In this document: positions 15,531-25,602 of the stretch, piece by piece
How the letters are laid out: every line of letters begins with the position of its first letter
How positions within the stretch are numbered: the stretch's first letter is position 1
Assembly (NCBI GenBank): GCA_963677825.2
Contig: CAXXEF010000001.1
Coordinates: forward strand, 434,001 to 498,000
Direction of reading: 5' to 3'
Origin: Sporobacter sp963677825
Lineage (GTDB): Bacteria > Bacillota > Clostridia > Oscillospirales > Oscillospiraceae
DNA: 64,000 bases
Notes under the pieces: generated by a model
Seen by the model: only the letters and a program-made list of their open reading frames with translations
Told to the model about the DNA's origin: nothing
The model's database searches: none
Translations under genes and position numbers: made by a program

Positions 15531-16160
15531 CTAACTATCGGACGGTACCGCGCGGTCTTCGTAGCCGGTAATCGTCACCGTTACCGAGCCGGACGACAGC
15601 TCCGTCACACGCGACGAAAAAACGTCGGCGGATTCGCTCGGCAGCGCGGCTGTGACGGTGACGTTGGCGGCATAGTCAGCGGTATCTATCGTGCCGTCAA
15701 GCTGTTCAACGAGCTGCTTGAGTTGTTCATATAAGCCGTAAGGACATCCAACCTGCACGATCGCGCGGCGGCGCAAGACGGCCGTCCCGGCTGCTTCAAG
15801 CGCAAGCTTCGCCGCGCCCGAATACGCGCGTGCCAGTCCGCCTGTCCCGAGCAGGATGCCGCCGAAATAGCGCGTCACGACACAAACGACATTTTCAATC
15901 CCGCCGCGACGGAAAACTTCAAGCATCGGTTGTCCGGCTGAACCCTGCGGTTCGCCGTCGTCCGCGTAGCGGACGGGTCCGTCATGCAGCAGATAGCACC
16001 AGCAGTTATGACGCGCGGCATGGTGCTTGGCTTTAACGTCGGCGATTATTTCACGCGCCGCGTCTTCTGTCTCAACCGGCCAGACGTGCCCGATGAAGCG
16101 AGAGCGCTTCTCGGTCAGCTCCGCTTCGCCGTAACCGGCCGGTACTGTATAATCCGTCAC
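15531..16160 (-). CDS. YigZ/IMPACT family protein
   Basis: A 209-residue protein of the UPF0029 type. It has the N-terminal EKRSRFIGHVWPV, HHAARHNCWCYLL, DDGEPQGSAGQPML and VVTRYFGGILLGTGGLARAYSGAA blocks, then a small ferredoxin-like C-terminal domain. IMPACT proteins bind translation factors in eukaryotes, but the bacterial role is not settled. Length is normal. It follows hflX in the same direction, separated by a terminator. Confidence 0.9.
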   Translation of the reverse strand: MTDYTVPAGYGEAELTEKRSRFIGHVWPVETEDAAREIIADVKAKHHAARHNCWCYLLHDGPVRYADDGEPQGSAGQPMLEVFRRGGIENVVCVVTRYFGGILLGTGGLARAYSGAAKLALEAAGTAVLRRRAIVQVGCPYGLYEQLKQLVEQLDGTIDTADYAANVTVTAALPSESADVFSSRVTELSSGSVTVTITGYEDRAVPSDS

Positions 16161-16197
16161 GCGCTCCCCTCCTTTAATCGCTTAGATCAAAGTGTAT

Positions 16198-16236
16198 AGA
16201 AAAAACCGTGCCGCGTCAACCGACGGGCACGGTTTT
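16198..16236 (-). terminator. Terminator after hflX
   Basis: On the minus strand AAAACCGTGCCC pairs with the distal GGCACGGTTTTTT arm around a loop of about a dozen bases, followed by a T run. Confidence 0.75.
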
Positions 16237-16244
16237 CGTTCTAT

Positions 16245-17459
16245 TTAGGCGTCGGACGGCGCAATATACTCGCGCAGTTTGCCGTAAAATTCCGGTGTCA
16301 CGACAGCTTCGACCTCGATGCCGTCGGCCTGATAATCTGTTCGCAGAACAGATCCCTCGCGGTGCAGCAGCTCGACGATCGAGCCCTTGTCATACGGCAG
16401 CTTGAGGATGACGCGCCGCTGGCCTTTCGACAACGCCTGTTCAATCTTCTCACGCAGCTTGTCGAGTCCCTCGCCTGTCGCGGCGGATATATCAACCATA
16501 TCCTCGCCGTGCGGGTGTGTCTCGCTTTGCGGCACGTCGCATTTGTTAAACGCTTCGATACGCGGCGTCTCGCTGGCCCCGAGCTCATCGATCAGGCTGT
16601 CGACGACGGCTGCCTGCTCAATCCACAAGGGATTTGACGCATCGATAACGTGCACGATCAGATCGGCGTATTTCAGCTCCTCGAGCGTGGCCTTGAAAGC
16701 GTTGACGAGATGATGCGGCAGCTTGCGGATAAAGCCGACCGTGTCGGACAGCAGCACTTCCAGCGTATCGCTGATGCTCAGATGGCGCGTTGTTGTGTCC
16801 AGCGTGTCGAACAAGCGGTCACGTGCCGGGATACCGGCGCCGGTAAGCGCGTTGAGCAGCGTTGACTTTCCCGCGTTCGTGTATCCGACGAGTGCCACGA
16901 CGGGCGTCGCGTTTTTTTCACGGCGGCGGCGTTGTGTCGCACGCGTTTTACGCACCTGGTCAAGCTCCTCTTCCAGCTTGGACAGCTTGCGGCGGATGTG
17001 CCGCCGGTCGGTTTCGAGCTGCGTTTCACCGGGGCCGCGCGTACCGATCGGCGCAGACGAGCCGGCCTGGCGCTCCAAATGCGTCCACATGCCTGTCAGG
17101 CGCGGCAGCAGATATTTGTACTGCGCCAGCTCGACTTGCAGCCGTCCTTCGCGCGTTTGAGCGCGCTGGGCGAAGATGTCAAGGATCAGTCCCGACCGGT
17201 CCAGCACGCGGACGCCGAGGTCCTTTTCAAGTGCGCGTGTCTGTGACGGGCTCAGTTCGTTATCAAACACGGCCAGCGTACACGCTTCCGCGTCGATGAT
17301 TGCTTTGATCTCCTGAACCTTGCCGTCACCAAGAAGTGTCCGCGGATCCGGTGTTTTCCTGTTTTGCAAAACACGCGCGCGCGTTTCGCCGCCGGCCGTT
17401 TCTAGGAGCGCCTCCAGCTCATCCAGACTGTCGTCCGTTGAGCGTTCACGCGTGTCCAT
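16245..17459 (-). CDS. hflX: GTPase HflX
   Basis: HflX is a ribosome-splitting GTPase used in heat or antibiotic stress. The protein shows the N-terminal HflX domain (LEALLETAGGETRARVLQ, GDGKVQEI, FDNELSPSQTRALEK, DRSGLILDIFAQRA), the coiled linker, and a G domain with GYTNAGKST (G1), DTVGFIRKLP (G3) and NKCD (G4). The first standard start is ATG at 17459 (404 residues). The typical HflX N-terminus (xERAVIAGLN-like) is encoded in frame upstream of it, so the real start is probably a non-standard codon near 17525. See the separate entry. Confidence 0.93.
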   Translation of the reverse strand: MDTRERSTDDSLDELEALLETAGGETRARVLQNRKTPDPRTLLGDGKVQEIKAIIDAEACTLAVFDNELSPSQTRALEKDLGVRVLDRSGLILDIFAQRAQTREGRLQVELAQYKYLLPRLTGMWTHLERQAGSSAPIGTRGPGETQLETDRRHIRRKLSKLEEELDQVRKTRATQRRRREKNATPVVALVGYTNAGKSTLLNALTGAGIPARDRLFDTLDTTTRHLSISDTLEVLLSDTVGFIRKLPHHLVNAFKATLEELKYADLIVHVIDASNPLWIEQAAVVDSLIDELGASETPRIEAFNKCDVPQSETHPHGEDMVDISAATGEGLDKLREKIEQALSKGQRRVILKLPYDKGSIVELLHREGSVLRTDYQADGIEVEAVVTPEFYGKLREYIAPSDA

Positions 17460-17535
17460 ACTGTCGGCGTTCAGTCCGGCAATGACGGCGCGTTCTATGT
17501 CCTGTTGAATAATCGTTTCTATAATCGGTCACCTG
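17460..17535 (-). other. Probable 5' extension of hflX with a non-standard start
   Basis: The frame upstream of the ATG at 17459 is open for 22 codons and reads IIETIIQQDIERAVIAGLN, where ERAVIAGLN aligns with the first strand (often KAILVGV) of HflX proteins. An in-frame TGA at 17531-17529 closes it. No ATG, GTG or TTG occurs in between, but ATT at 17525 lies three bases after AGGTGA, the same spacing as other genes here. I infer ATT initiation, or a sequence error. Confidence 0.5.
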
Positions 17536-17560
17536 TTTCCAATACGAATCGGAGGCCGTG

Positions 17561-18064
17561 TCAGTCCTTTTGGAGCACCTCAATGATCTCACCGACGTAC
17601 AGTCTGTGATAGTCCTCTTTTTCGTATACTTTATTAATCTCCGGAGTCAGAAAATGTTCGGGCTCCAAATCGCTGTAGTAGATTTTTTTACACACCAATA
17701 CGAGTTCGGCTTTGGTGAAGTATACTGCGCCGCAGTCGGCGCAGCAAGGCGTCAGGCCCGTTTCCTCAGCCTTGTCGATGTCGCGTCCGCTTTTTGAGCC
17801 GCATACATAAAGCGCATCACGGTATTGTTCCGGATAAAAGCTGAGCGTATAGTATTCCCCGTCGTCCATGAATTCTCGCGTATAGCGGTTGGGCCGGACA
17901 AAGCACATTGAGACGGGCTTCTTCCACAGGATACCAACACCGCCCCAGCTGGCGGTCATCGTGTTGTAGCCGTCGGCGTTACCGGCGGTAATCAGCATCC
18001 ATTGATTGCCGATCATCTCAAAAAAGTTTGTCTTAATGTCGCTAACGTTTATTTTATTGAACAT
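17561..18064 (-). CDS. Flavin reductase-like FMN-binding protein
   Basis: A 167-residue split-barrel protein. N-terminal NFFEMIGNQWMLITAGNADG, NTMTASWGGVGILWKKPVSMCFVRPNRYT and YYTLSFY match the flavin reductase-like family that binds FMN. The two Cys in LTPCCADCGA may be structural. Substrate is unknown. The start MFNKINVS at 18064 follows GAGGAG at seven bases. It lies after rpmE, separated by that gene's terminator, so it has its own or readthrough expression. Confidence 0.82.
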   Translation of the reverse strand: MFNKINVSDIKTNFFEMIGNQWMLITAGNADGYNTMTASWGGVGILWKKPVSMCFVRPNRYTREFMDDGEYYTLSFYPEQYRDALYVCGSKSGRDIDKAEETGLTPCCADCGAVYFTKAELVLVCKKIYYSDLEPEHFLTPEINKVYEKEDYHRLYVGEIIEVLQKD

Positions 18065-18116
18065 AGCCGCATCTCCTCTCCATGACACAATTACTAATTA
18101 CTATTTAATTGTCATA

Positions 18117-18151
18117 CGAAAAAAAGCCCGCACTTGAATAAGTGCGGGCTT
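18117..18151 (-). terminator. Terminator after rpmE
   Basis: AAGCCCGCACTT and AAGTGCGGGCTT form a 12-base stem with a four-base loop and a T run on the minus strand. Confidence 0.88.
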
Positions 18152-18161
18152 CGTATGTCGG

Positions 18162-18368
18162 TTATTTTTGCAGGCCGAATTTTCTGTTGAACTTGTCAAC
18201 ACGTCCACTGGTGTCGACCAGCTTCTGTTTGCCTGTAAAAAAGGGGTGACACTTCGAGCAGATTTCTACCTTGATATCCTTCTTCGTGCTTCCCGTTTCA
18301 ATAACCTCACCGCAAGCGCACTTGATCGTCGTCTGCTGATAGTTGGGATGAATACCGTCTTTCATCAT
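18162..18368 (-). CDS. rpmE: Ribosomal protein L31 (zinc-binding form)
   Basis: The 68-residue protein reads MMKDGIHPNYQQTTIKCACGE and ends in DKFNRKFGLQK, typical L31. It keeps four Cys in CACG and CSKCHPFFTG, so it is the zinc form. The double ATG leaves two possible starts (18368 or 18365) behind GAGGTGA. It has its own promoter in the gap after addA. L31 joins the large subunit near the central protuberance. Confidence 0.95.
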   Translation of the reverse strand: MMKDGIHPNYQQTTIKCACGEVIETGSTKKDIKVEICSKCHPFFTGKQKLVDTSGRVDKFNRKFGLQK

Positions 18369-18407
18369 GTTCACCTCTTTCGTCTGTCGGAGAATTACGC
18401 AAAGGTT

Positions 18408-18436
18408 ATAGTAGCATAAATAGCAGAATAATGCAA
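18408..18436 (-). promoter_or_regulatory. Promoter for rpmE
   Basis: On the minus strand TTGCAT, 17 bases, TACTAT, in the short gap between addA and rpmE. Confidence 0.6.
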
Positions 18437-18449
18437 CCACTATTATGAC

Positions 18450-21400
18450 TTATTTTACGCCGGACGCTGTCGGCGCAATGGTAACGGCGCTTTGCAAATC
18501 AAAAAAGTATAAAATCAGATTGTCGACGGGCAGGCCTGTAATACGCGTCAGCGCCATGCCGTACGCACGAACCTGATCGGCGTAAAGACGCGCTTTGTCA
18601 TCCAGCGTTTCACTTGTGACACGGTCAGTCTTGAAATCGAGGATCGTCAGCATACCGTTCTCGACAAATGCGACATCGATCACGCCCTGCAGCAAGATCT
18701 CGTCGTCTTCCCCGTTATCGTAATAGTCCGACGCCGGAACGAGCAGCGAAAATTTAAATTCCCGATACAGTTTCTCTGCCGACAACACACGCCGCCCGAG
18801 CTCTGAGCTGAAAAACGTCACGATCTTCTCCGGCGCGACGGCCTGGCGCTGCGCGGCAGACAAAAATCCGCGCGCTTCGAGATCGTCTAACGCACGCGCG
18901 GTACTTTGCACGTCGGCGCAGGACGCATAGTCAATGTACTGCATGGCCAGATGCAGTGCCGTGCCGCGTTCGGCGGCCGTCAACCCCGTTTGCTCTGTAA
19001 TAAAGGCCGGCCGATCGTACAGAATGCTGCGCGGTGCCAGAAATTTTGGTTTTTCAGCGTCTTCCGACGACTCCAAGTCCGTAAAGCGCCCCTTAAGCTC
19101 CGTTGCCGTCAGCTTTGACGGCAGCTCCTGTGCCTGCTGATACGGGTACTGATAGCTTAAAGACCGACGAGTCTCCTCGACGTCCTGCTCATTGGGCGCT
19201 GCAGCCGCCGGGTTTTCGACGGGCGCTGTAGCCCTCTGGGCGATGTCAACATCTGACGCCTTGACGCGTCGGATGTACCAGGCCGATCCGTCGTCAGTGT
19301 ATACACCGGCGTCACCTTCGCGCAAGCAATCGGCTTCCGGGCGCGTTAAAACAGGTAGCAGGATGAAGTCCGACTGGCTGCGGGCGCCTTCAAGCACTTG
19401 CGGCGCAACAGGGATAACGGCGTCCCGCGTCAATCGTTTGAGCTCGCGCTCGGCATCGGCGAACGCGGCGGTGATGATCAGCTTCTCCCGCGCGCGCGTC
19501 AGCGCGACGTATAGGACGCGCAGCTCTTCGGCCATTGATTCCGCGGCGAGCTTCTTCGCAACAGCCATTCTCGGCAGCGTCGTATACTCTATGCGCCTTT
19601 CCAGCTCAGTGCGCTTCACGCCGACACCGAGCTGCGCGTGCATCAGAACCGGCTTGGCCGCGTCTGTTTTATTGAACCGTTTCGCCGTGTCGGACAAAAA
19701 GACAACTGGGAATTCCAGCCCCTTTGATTTATGGATGCTCAGAATCTTGACGCCGCTCCCGGTTGGCGCGGCAGCCGCCTGGGCCGGTTCGTCGCCGTTT
19801 TCAATCATCCGCCGTACAAACGTCATAAACAGGTACAAGCCCTTGTACCCGCTGTTTTCATACTGCCCGGCTATTCGCATCAGCCGCATCAGATTATTAC
19901 GGCGATTTTCGCCGCCGTGCAATGCGCCGAAAACAGCCAGCATCTGCGTTTTGTTATATAGCCGGAAAATAAGCGTATCTGTCGGCACGTCGGGCGCGAG
20001 CTGCCGCAGGGCCTTTAAGTCTTCCAGAAACGATCGGCAACGCGGCATTTTGTCGGCCGACTTGACGAGCGCCTCGTACAGTCCGCAGCGTCGGTCCGCC
20101 GTCCGGATGCTGGCCAGCTCATCCGGGGTGAAGCCGTACAGCGGGCTTGTCAGTACTGTTAATAGCGGTACATCCTGCATCGGATTGTCAATAATATCCA
20201 GATAGGACAGCGCGACGGACACTTCCACCGTCTCGAAATACCCTTCACCGTTGTCAAGATTGACAGCGATGCCGCGCCGCTGCAACGCGTCGGCATAGAT
20301 GGCGGCCTTGTTCTTGACAGAACGCAGTAAAATGGCGCAGTCGCCGTATGTTAAAGGCCGCTGACCGCCCATACTGTCCGGGATCAGCATCCCTTCATCG
20401 ACGAGCGACGCAATACGATCGGCGACAAACGCCGCCTCGACTGCTGTTTTGCCGGGGCTGTCACCGTCATTGTCCTGATCCGCGTCGTCACTACTCATGT
20501 CAATAATGTCCAACTCGACGGGCGGGGCGTTGTCGCCAGCGTCAACGCGGCCGGGATACAGATATTCAGCCGGTGTATACGCCATCTCACCAAAACGCTC
20601 ACTCATCACATTTGCAAATAAGAAGTTGACGGCATCGATGATCGGCGCGCGCGACCGGAAATTATCCGGCAGGATCAGCCGTACACCTTCCCCGTCCCCC
20701 GCGTCTGACGGGGCGCGGTAGCTTCTGTATTTATTCAGGAATATAGACGGATCGGCCATTCGGAATCGATAAATCGACTGCTTCACGTCGCCGACCATGA
20801 AAATGTTTTGTCCATCGCGCGATACAGCTCGGAATATGCGCTCCTGTACACGGTTTACGTCCTGATATTCGTCAACGAGGATCTCCGTGTATCGCTCGGA
20901 GACGGCACGCGCCAGCGCTGTCGGCGACCCCGTTTGAAGATCGGTCAGCAGCTGCGCCGTCAGGTGCTCCTGATCGGAAAAATCGATCAGGCCGCGTTGA
21001 CGCTTCTCCTGCGCATAGTTTTCATCAAAGTCCAGCACCAGCTCGAGCAGCGCGCGCGCTGCCGGTGCAACGGCAGCGATGTCTTCCAAAAGATCCGCGG
21101 AGGACGCTTCAAAAACCCCGGCGATCTTTCTGATCGCGTCTCGGCAGCGTGTGCGGGTCTGTTTGAATTCGTCGTAACCCTTGATGTTCTTCGCACGCGG
21201 AAATTCAACTGCGGATGATGTACGGGCGTCGTCCCAGCCGCCGTCCAACGCGGATAGGAATCGGGTAATACCGTCCAGCGACGCGTTGATGCTGGGGCCG
21301 TAGGCGGCGTCAAAATCGGGATGCACCTGCATGTCGTCGAGGAGATCGTCTAGAACGCCGCGCCAGTATACGACGGCCCGACGGGCTTCGTCCATCAGAT

Positions 21401-22049
21401 ACCGTCCCCAAAGCGTTTCAGACGCGTCTGTGACGTCCTGAAGCTCCAGCATCGCGCGCTGCGCGCGCGCCCAGCCGACAGGGTCTTCATGACTTTTCAG
21501 CTTTGCGTGCGCGTCCAGCACCATACCGACGAGCTTGCTGTCGTCTCGCCCGGCGGACATGGTGTCGACAAGCAGCGCAAAGTCGCTGCCGTCGGTGATC
21601 GCGTCATACCGCGCATTGAGCAGATCGTCCAGCACGCGCGTTTTAATCAGGGCGCTCTCCGTATCGTCGGCGACGCGGAAGTCCGGTGTCAAATCTACAA
21701 GATGCGCATTCTCGCGTAAAAGCTCGGTACAGAAGCTGTGGATCGTGCCGATCGGCGCGGCGTAGCTGAGCGCCGACTGGCGCCGCAGGCGCAGATTGTC
21801 CGGTTCTAGTGCGAGCCGTGCGTCAATCGCGTCGCGGATACGCTCCTTGAGCTCCGCGGCAGCGGCGCGTGTATAGGTGATGATCAAAAACGCGCCGATG
21901 TCCTGCGGACGTATCGGGTCGGTAATCGCCGACAGCACGCGTTCGACCAGCACGCGCGTTTTGCCCGAACCGGCGGCGGCCGATACGAGCAGTGCGCTGC
22001 CGCGCGTATCGACAGCGGATTGTTGTTCTTGCGTGAGCTTAACAGCCAT
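18450..22049 (-). CDS. addA: ATP-dependent helicase/nuclease subunit A
   Basis: AddA is the motor and nuclease subunit of AddAB, which processes double-strand breaks for recombination. The 1199-residue protein has the UvrD-type Walker A SAAAGSGKT near residue 30, IITYTRAAAAELKERI, the DEYQDVNRVQ Walker B region, VGDVKQSIYRFR, SIHKSKGLEFPVVF, YVALTRAREKLI, and the C-terminal RecB-type nuclease (LLQGVIDVAF...LDFKTDRV). The start ATG at 22049 overlaps the end of addB by 11 bases. It begins MAVKLTQEQQ, the family N-terminus. Confidence 0.95.
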   Translation of the reverse strand: MAVKLTQEQQSAVDTRGSALLVSAAAGSGKTRVLVERVLSAITDPIRPQDIGAFLIITYTRAAAAELKERIRDAIDARLALEPDNLRLRRQSALSYAAPIGTIHSFCTELLRENAHLVDLTPDFRVADDTESALIKTRVLDDLLNARYDAITDGSDFALLVDTMSAGRDDSKLVGMVLDAHAKLKSHEDPVGWARAQRAMLELQDVTDASETLWGRYLMDEARRAVVYWRGVLDDLLDDMQVHPDFDAAYGPSINASLDGITRFLSALDGGWDDARTSSAVEFPRAKNIKGYDEFKQTRTRCRDAIRKIAGVFEASSADLLEDIAAVAPAARALLELVLDFDENYAQEKRQRGLIDFSDQEHLTAQLLTDLQTGSPTALARAVSERYTEILVDEYQDVNRVQERIFRAVSRDGQNIFMVGDVKQSIYRFRMADPSIFLNKYRSYRAPSDAGDGEGVRLILPDNFRSRAPIIDAVNFLFANVMSERFGEMAYTPAEYLYPGRVDAGDNAPPVELDIIDMSSDDADQDNDGDSPGKTAVEAAFVADRIASLVDEGMLIPDSMGGQRPLTYGDCAILLRSVKNKAAIYADALQRRGIAVNLDNGEGYFETVEVSVALSYLDIIDNPMQDVPLLTVLTSPLYGFTPDELASIRTADRRCGLYEALVKSADKMPRCRSFLEDLKALRQLAPDVPTDTLIFRLYNKTQMLAVFGALHGGENRRNNLMRLMRIAGQYENSGYKGLYLFMTFVRRMIENGDEPAQAAAAPTGSGVKILSIHKSKGLEFPVVFLSDTAKRFNKTDAAKPVLMHAQLGVGVKRTELERRIEYTTLPRMAVAKKLAAESMAEELRVLYVALTRAREKLIITAAFADAERELKRLTRDAVIPVAPQVLEGARSQSDFILLPVLTRPEADCLREGDAGVYTDDGSAWYIRRVKASDVDIAQRATAPVENPAAAAPNEQDVEETRRSLSYQYPYQQAQELPSKLTATELKGRFTDLESSEDAEKPKFLAPRSILYDRPAFITEQTGLTAAERGTALHLAMQYIDYASCADVQSTARALDDLEARGFLSAAQRQAVAPEKIVTFFSSELGRRVLSAEKLYREFKFSLLVPASDYYDNGEDDEILLQGVIDVAFVENGMLTILDFKTDRVTSETLDDKARLYADQVRAYGMALTRITGLPVDNLILYFFDLQSAVTIAPTASGVK

Positions 22050-25000
22050 CGTCCGCCTCCTTGCTGATCCGTGCCCATGCTGTATCCGCATCCAGCTTTT
22101 TTAAGTACCGGCGTTTATCGCCGTCCCGCTGGCCAAAATGGCACGGTGTACGGTAATCGCAATATAAGCAGGCGTTTTCGGCTTCGTTTCTATAAAACGG
22201 CTCGGCGTCTATGCTGCCGCCGTGAACGTGCTCGGCAATTTCTAAAAGCCGCTTGTCGATATGTGCGGCAAGCTTGCCCAGTTGCGCCAGACTTGCCAGG
22301 CTATCCGCAGATTTTGTCGGCAGATATCGTTTGTCATCCCCGTGCTCCATTGCCTCGAGGACTTCGGGGTCGTCTAGTATTAAGCCGCTGCGGCGCAGGT
22401 TCTTCGCACGCTTTTCGTCAAGCGCAGCCTGTGACTCGTAGCGCGAGGTTTTCAGAATCTCATCACGCGCCGGTGCGTATAACACGCCGGCTGTCACAAG
22501 CTCACGGCCGTATCGTGTCGCACCGGCGCGTCCGAGCGCAAACAGATAGATCAGCATCTGCATGTTCATGCCGTACCATACGTCGGACAGGCTGAACTTC
22601 TTTTTACCGGTTTTGTAATCCACGACGCGCAGATACAGCTTGCCGTTTTGCTCCCACGCGTCGAGCCGGTCGATGAACCCCTTGACCTTGAGCAGTACTT
22701 CTTCGCTTTTAAGCACATGCGGCGGTACGTCGCCGTTCTCGGAAAAAGCCAGCTCGAAATCGATGGGCTCAAAGTCGGAGGCACTCAGCTCACGGACCAT
22801 ATCAAGCACGATAAAAACGGCGTCTTTTTTCAGCCGATCAAATAAATAGCGAAACCGGCGCGTCTTATTATCAAAACCACAGAGCACTTCGTCAATGTAC
22901 TGATGTACGAATTTGTCGGTGAGCTCGCGGCAGCGCGCCTCGGATACGTGGCGAAAGTCGCCTGTCTCTTTCAGCTCGCGCGTGACGTTTTCCAAAACGA
23001 AATGCATAAATGTACCGGCTGTCGGCGCGTCAAATCCGGCCGGCTTGCGCGGATGGGCCGACAGGCCGTACTGCATGAAATATTGATAGCGGCAGGCGTA
23101 ATACTTATCGACGCGTGAAGCCGACATGCTGATTTCTTTCCCGTAAAGCGCCGTCGCGCCGGTTTTCGTCAAGTGTCCGCGCGGTAAGGACGCCGCCGCG
23201 GCGATCTCACGCAAACGCGCCGACGCCTGTTCGTCCTGCTGAAAATACGCCGCAGACGCCGCAGCCTTTTTGCCGATGCCGGTCGCGCTGTAAGACGCAG
23301 CCAGCTCAAACGCCGGCGCTTCAGCCGATAACCGGAAGCCGGCGTCCGGATCGTCTGACGGTCGGATGCCGAGCAGTGCCTGCAAGCGCTTAACGAGAAA
23401 CGACGGCCGCTTTTCTCCGCCGTCGAGCCCGTGCGCGGCATAGGAGACAATCAGCCTGTCTGACGGCAGCGTCATTGCCTGATAGATTGTATTGAGCTCA
23501 CGAAACAGCCGCTGCTCCGACGAGCCCGTGACGGCGACACCGAGGCGGCGCAGTTCGTCGCGTTCGGCATCAGACAAAATGCCGCCGGAGGACGACAACG
23601 CCGGCAACTCGTCGTCGCTCGCACCAATAACAAGCAGACATTTGATCCCCTTCCGCCGCTGGCGCGCCAACTCGCCGATCCCGACACGGTCGAGTGAGAC
23701 CGGGATCGTGCCGATATCATACTGCGAGATGAGCAGCTTCCATAATCGCGCAAATTCCGCCGTCGAGCCGGTTTTGTCGCCAAGAAGGCTATAAAACTGA
23801 TCCATCGCGCGTATCAGGATATCCCAAAGCTGTTTGTATTCATCACCAAGCTGAAGTTCTCCGGCGCTGACGTACGCGTCGGCTTTTTCATGCACGCGCT
23901 CCGGTAGCCCAATGCGCTCTAAAAAGCTGTACAGCGCTCTAAGTTTACCGCCAAACGTCTTGTCCTGCGTGAGTGCTTTTTTTAGTTCGTCCAGCGGCCC
24001 GACGGCGCGCCGTCGGATTGCATCCAAATTGGCGAGCAGCGCGGCGTCGGCGTCCTCGTCGCCGCGTTCGTAGCCGGACGGTGACAGGCGCCAAGGCTCG
24101 TCCCGTGTCCAGACAGCGCCGCGCAGATCCCAGAGCAGCGCGTAGTTTTCCAATACGTCCCGATCCGCGTCTGGCATGTCGGTCATACCGGTTTTCAGGT
24201 ATCGGAAAATGGATTCCACATCAAAGCCGTTTGCGGCGATGTCGAGCGCGCTTTCGACGACGGCAAGCGGCGGCTTGTTCGCGATAGCCGTCTTTTGGCT
24301 GACAAAGACGGGCACGCCGTATTTTTCAAAGATACTCCGGCACATCTCGCCGACGGCTTGATAATCACATACGGCAACGGCGATATCGCGCCAGCGATAG
24401 CCGGAGCGGACAAGCTCCAGCACCTTGGCCGCGGCCATTTCGCATTCCGACGCCGGCGACGAAGCACGTATAAGCGTCACGGCGGACACATCGCCGTCAA
24501 AATAGCCGCTGCCTGACATCAGCCAGCGTTCGATCGCGTCAAGCGCCGGCACACGTCCGTCGTCCTGCGCCGTGTTGTTCGAGATTGCCGCTTCAACACC
24601 GTTTTCCTGCGCAACGCGCAGGAGGTGCTGCGCCGTCTGCCGCGACGATAAAAAGAGCTCATCCGTACCGTCCAGACCGTCACAGGTCAAACAGACGGTC
24701 ACCTCGACGTTCATGCGGATTAAGATCTCGATGATACGCAATTCCTGCGCGGTAAAGTCGGTAAAACCGTCAAAACAGACATAACCGTCATCGAACAGTG
24801 TACTGTCGGGCATGACGCGAGCCAGACGGTTGAGGCGCTCGTCTGGATCGGCGGCGTCACCGGTAAACGCCGCATCATATGCACCATAAATGATCGACAG
24901 GTCGCGCAGCTTAACGCCGAGCGTGCCACCGGCAGCTGCCGCCGCGTCATCAATTGATTGCGGCGACACGCACGCACTTTTCAGCTCGCGCGCCGTCATC

Positions 25001-25362
25001 GTTAGTTTTTCAAGGAATTGCGTCCGACGCTCCGACTTTCCGAAATGCGTCAGTGAGCCGGATACGTCGTCAAACGCGCGGCTCATTAAAAGCAGCCGTC
25101 CGCCGGCGTCAAGCAGCTTGTCGGATAAGCCGCCGAGCTCGGCGAAAACACGGCTTGTCAAGCGCGAAAAGCTCAACACTTCACCATGCAGGCTCAGCGT
25201 ATCGCCGCAAATGCCCAGCAGTCGCCGCTCCGCGTCATGCGAGTACTGCTCGGGCACAATATAGTAAAGGTTTTCCTGTCCGCTGCTTATTCGGTCGGCA
25301 AAATCATGCATTGCGCGTCTAGTTTTGCCTGTCGCGGCACGGCCCAAGCTGAGCGTCAGCAT
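22039..25362 (-). CDS. addB: ATP-dependent nuclease subunit B
   Basis: The 1107-residue partner of AddA. It starts MLTLSLGRAATGKTRRAM with a Walker A motif, has degenerate helicase motifs, and a C-terminal nuclease domain with VVDYKTGKKKF. Three Cys near the C-terminus (CLYCDYRTPC) and one Cys in YYACRYQYFM are placed as in the iron-sulfur cluster of AddB. The start follows GGGGG. The addB-addA order is the usual one. An extended -10 (TGATATAAT) lies about 40 bases upstream. Confidence 0.94.
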   Translation of the reverse strand: MLTLSLGRAATGKTRRAMHDFADRISSGQENLYYIVPEQYSHDAERRLLGICGDTLSLHGEVLSFSRLTSRVFAELGGLSDKLLDAGGRLLLMSRAFDDVSGSLTHFGKSERRTQFLEKLTMTARELKSACVSPQSIDDAAAAAGGTLGVKLRDLSIIYGAYDAAFTGDAADPDERLNRLARVMPDSTLFDDGYVCFDGFTDFTAQELRIIEILIRMNVEVTVCLTCDGLDGTDELFLSSRQTAQHLLRVAQENGVEAAISNNTAQDDGRVPALDAIERWLMSGSGYFDGDVSAVTLIRASSPASECEMAAAKVLELVRSGYRWRDIAVAVCDYQAVGEMCRSIFEKYGVPVFVSQKTAIANKPPLAVVESALDIAANGFDVESIFRYLKTGMTDMPDADRDVLENYALLWDLRGAVWTRDEPWRLSPSGYERGDEDADAALLANLDAIRRRAVGPLDELKKALTQDKTFGGKLRALYSFLERIGLPERVHEKADAYVSAGELQLGDEYKQLWDILIRAMDQFYSLLGDKTGSTAEFARLWKLLISQYDIGTIPVSLDRVGIGELARQRRKGIKCLLVIGASDDELPALSSSGGILSDAERDELRRLGVAVTGSSEQRLFRELNTIYQAMTLPSDRLIVSYAAHGLDGGEKRPSFLVKRLQALLGIRPSDDPDAGFRLSAEAPAFELAASYSATGIGKKAAASAAYFQQDEQASARLREIAAAASLPRGHLTKTGATALYGKEISMSASRVDKYYACRYQYFMQYGLSAHPRKPAGFDAPTAGTFMHFVLENVTRELKETGDFRHVSEARCRELTDKFVHQYIDEVLCGFDNKTRRFRYLFDRLKKDAVFIVLDMVRELSASDFEPIDFELAFSENGDVPPHVLKSEEVLLKVKGFIDRLDAWEQNGKLYLRVVDYKTGKKKFSLSDVWYGMNMQMLIYLFALGRAGATRYGRELVTAGVLYAPARDEILKTSRYESQAALDEKRAKNLRRSGLILDDPEVLEAMEHGDDKRYLPTKSADSLASLAQLGKLAAHIDKRLLEIAEHVHGGSIDAEPFYRNEAENACLYCDYRTPCHFGQRDGDKRRYLKKLDADTAWARISKEADDGC

Positions 25363-25602
25363 AAGTAACCCCCATCAATCGGTAATATACGACCATTATA
25401 TCAAATACAACGACAATTTTGGCGATAACTTTTAAGATGCTTCGTACGACCAAGCACACTGAAATAACATAAAGTGTGTTTTGATATACTAAATAATCAG
25501 AATAATTCTTTTTTTGATTTTCAATTATCAAAGAATGTTGTATAATAGGTAGTACGATTAATCACGCAACCGCGTAACAATATGTTTAAATCAGGTGAAT
25601 GT

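Noticed and set aside
19192..20205. A long plus-strand frame inside addA
   Set aside because: Ser/Arg-rich shadow of the helicase gene.
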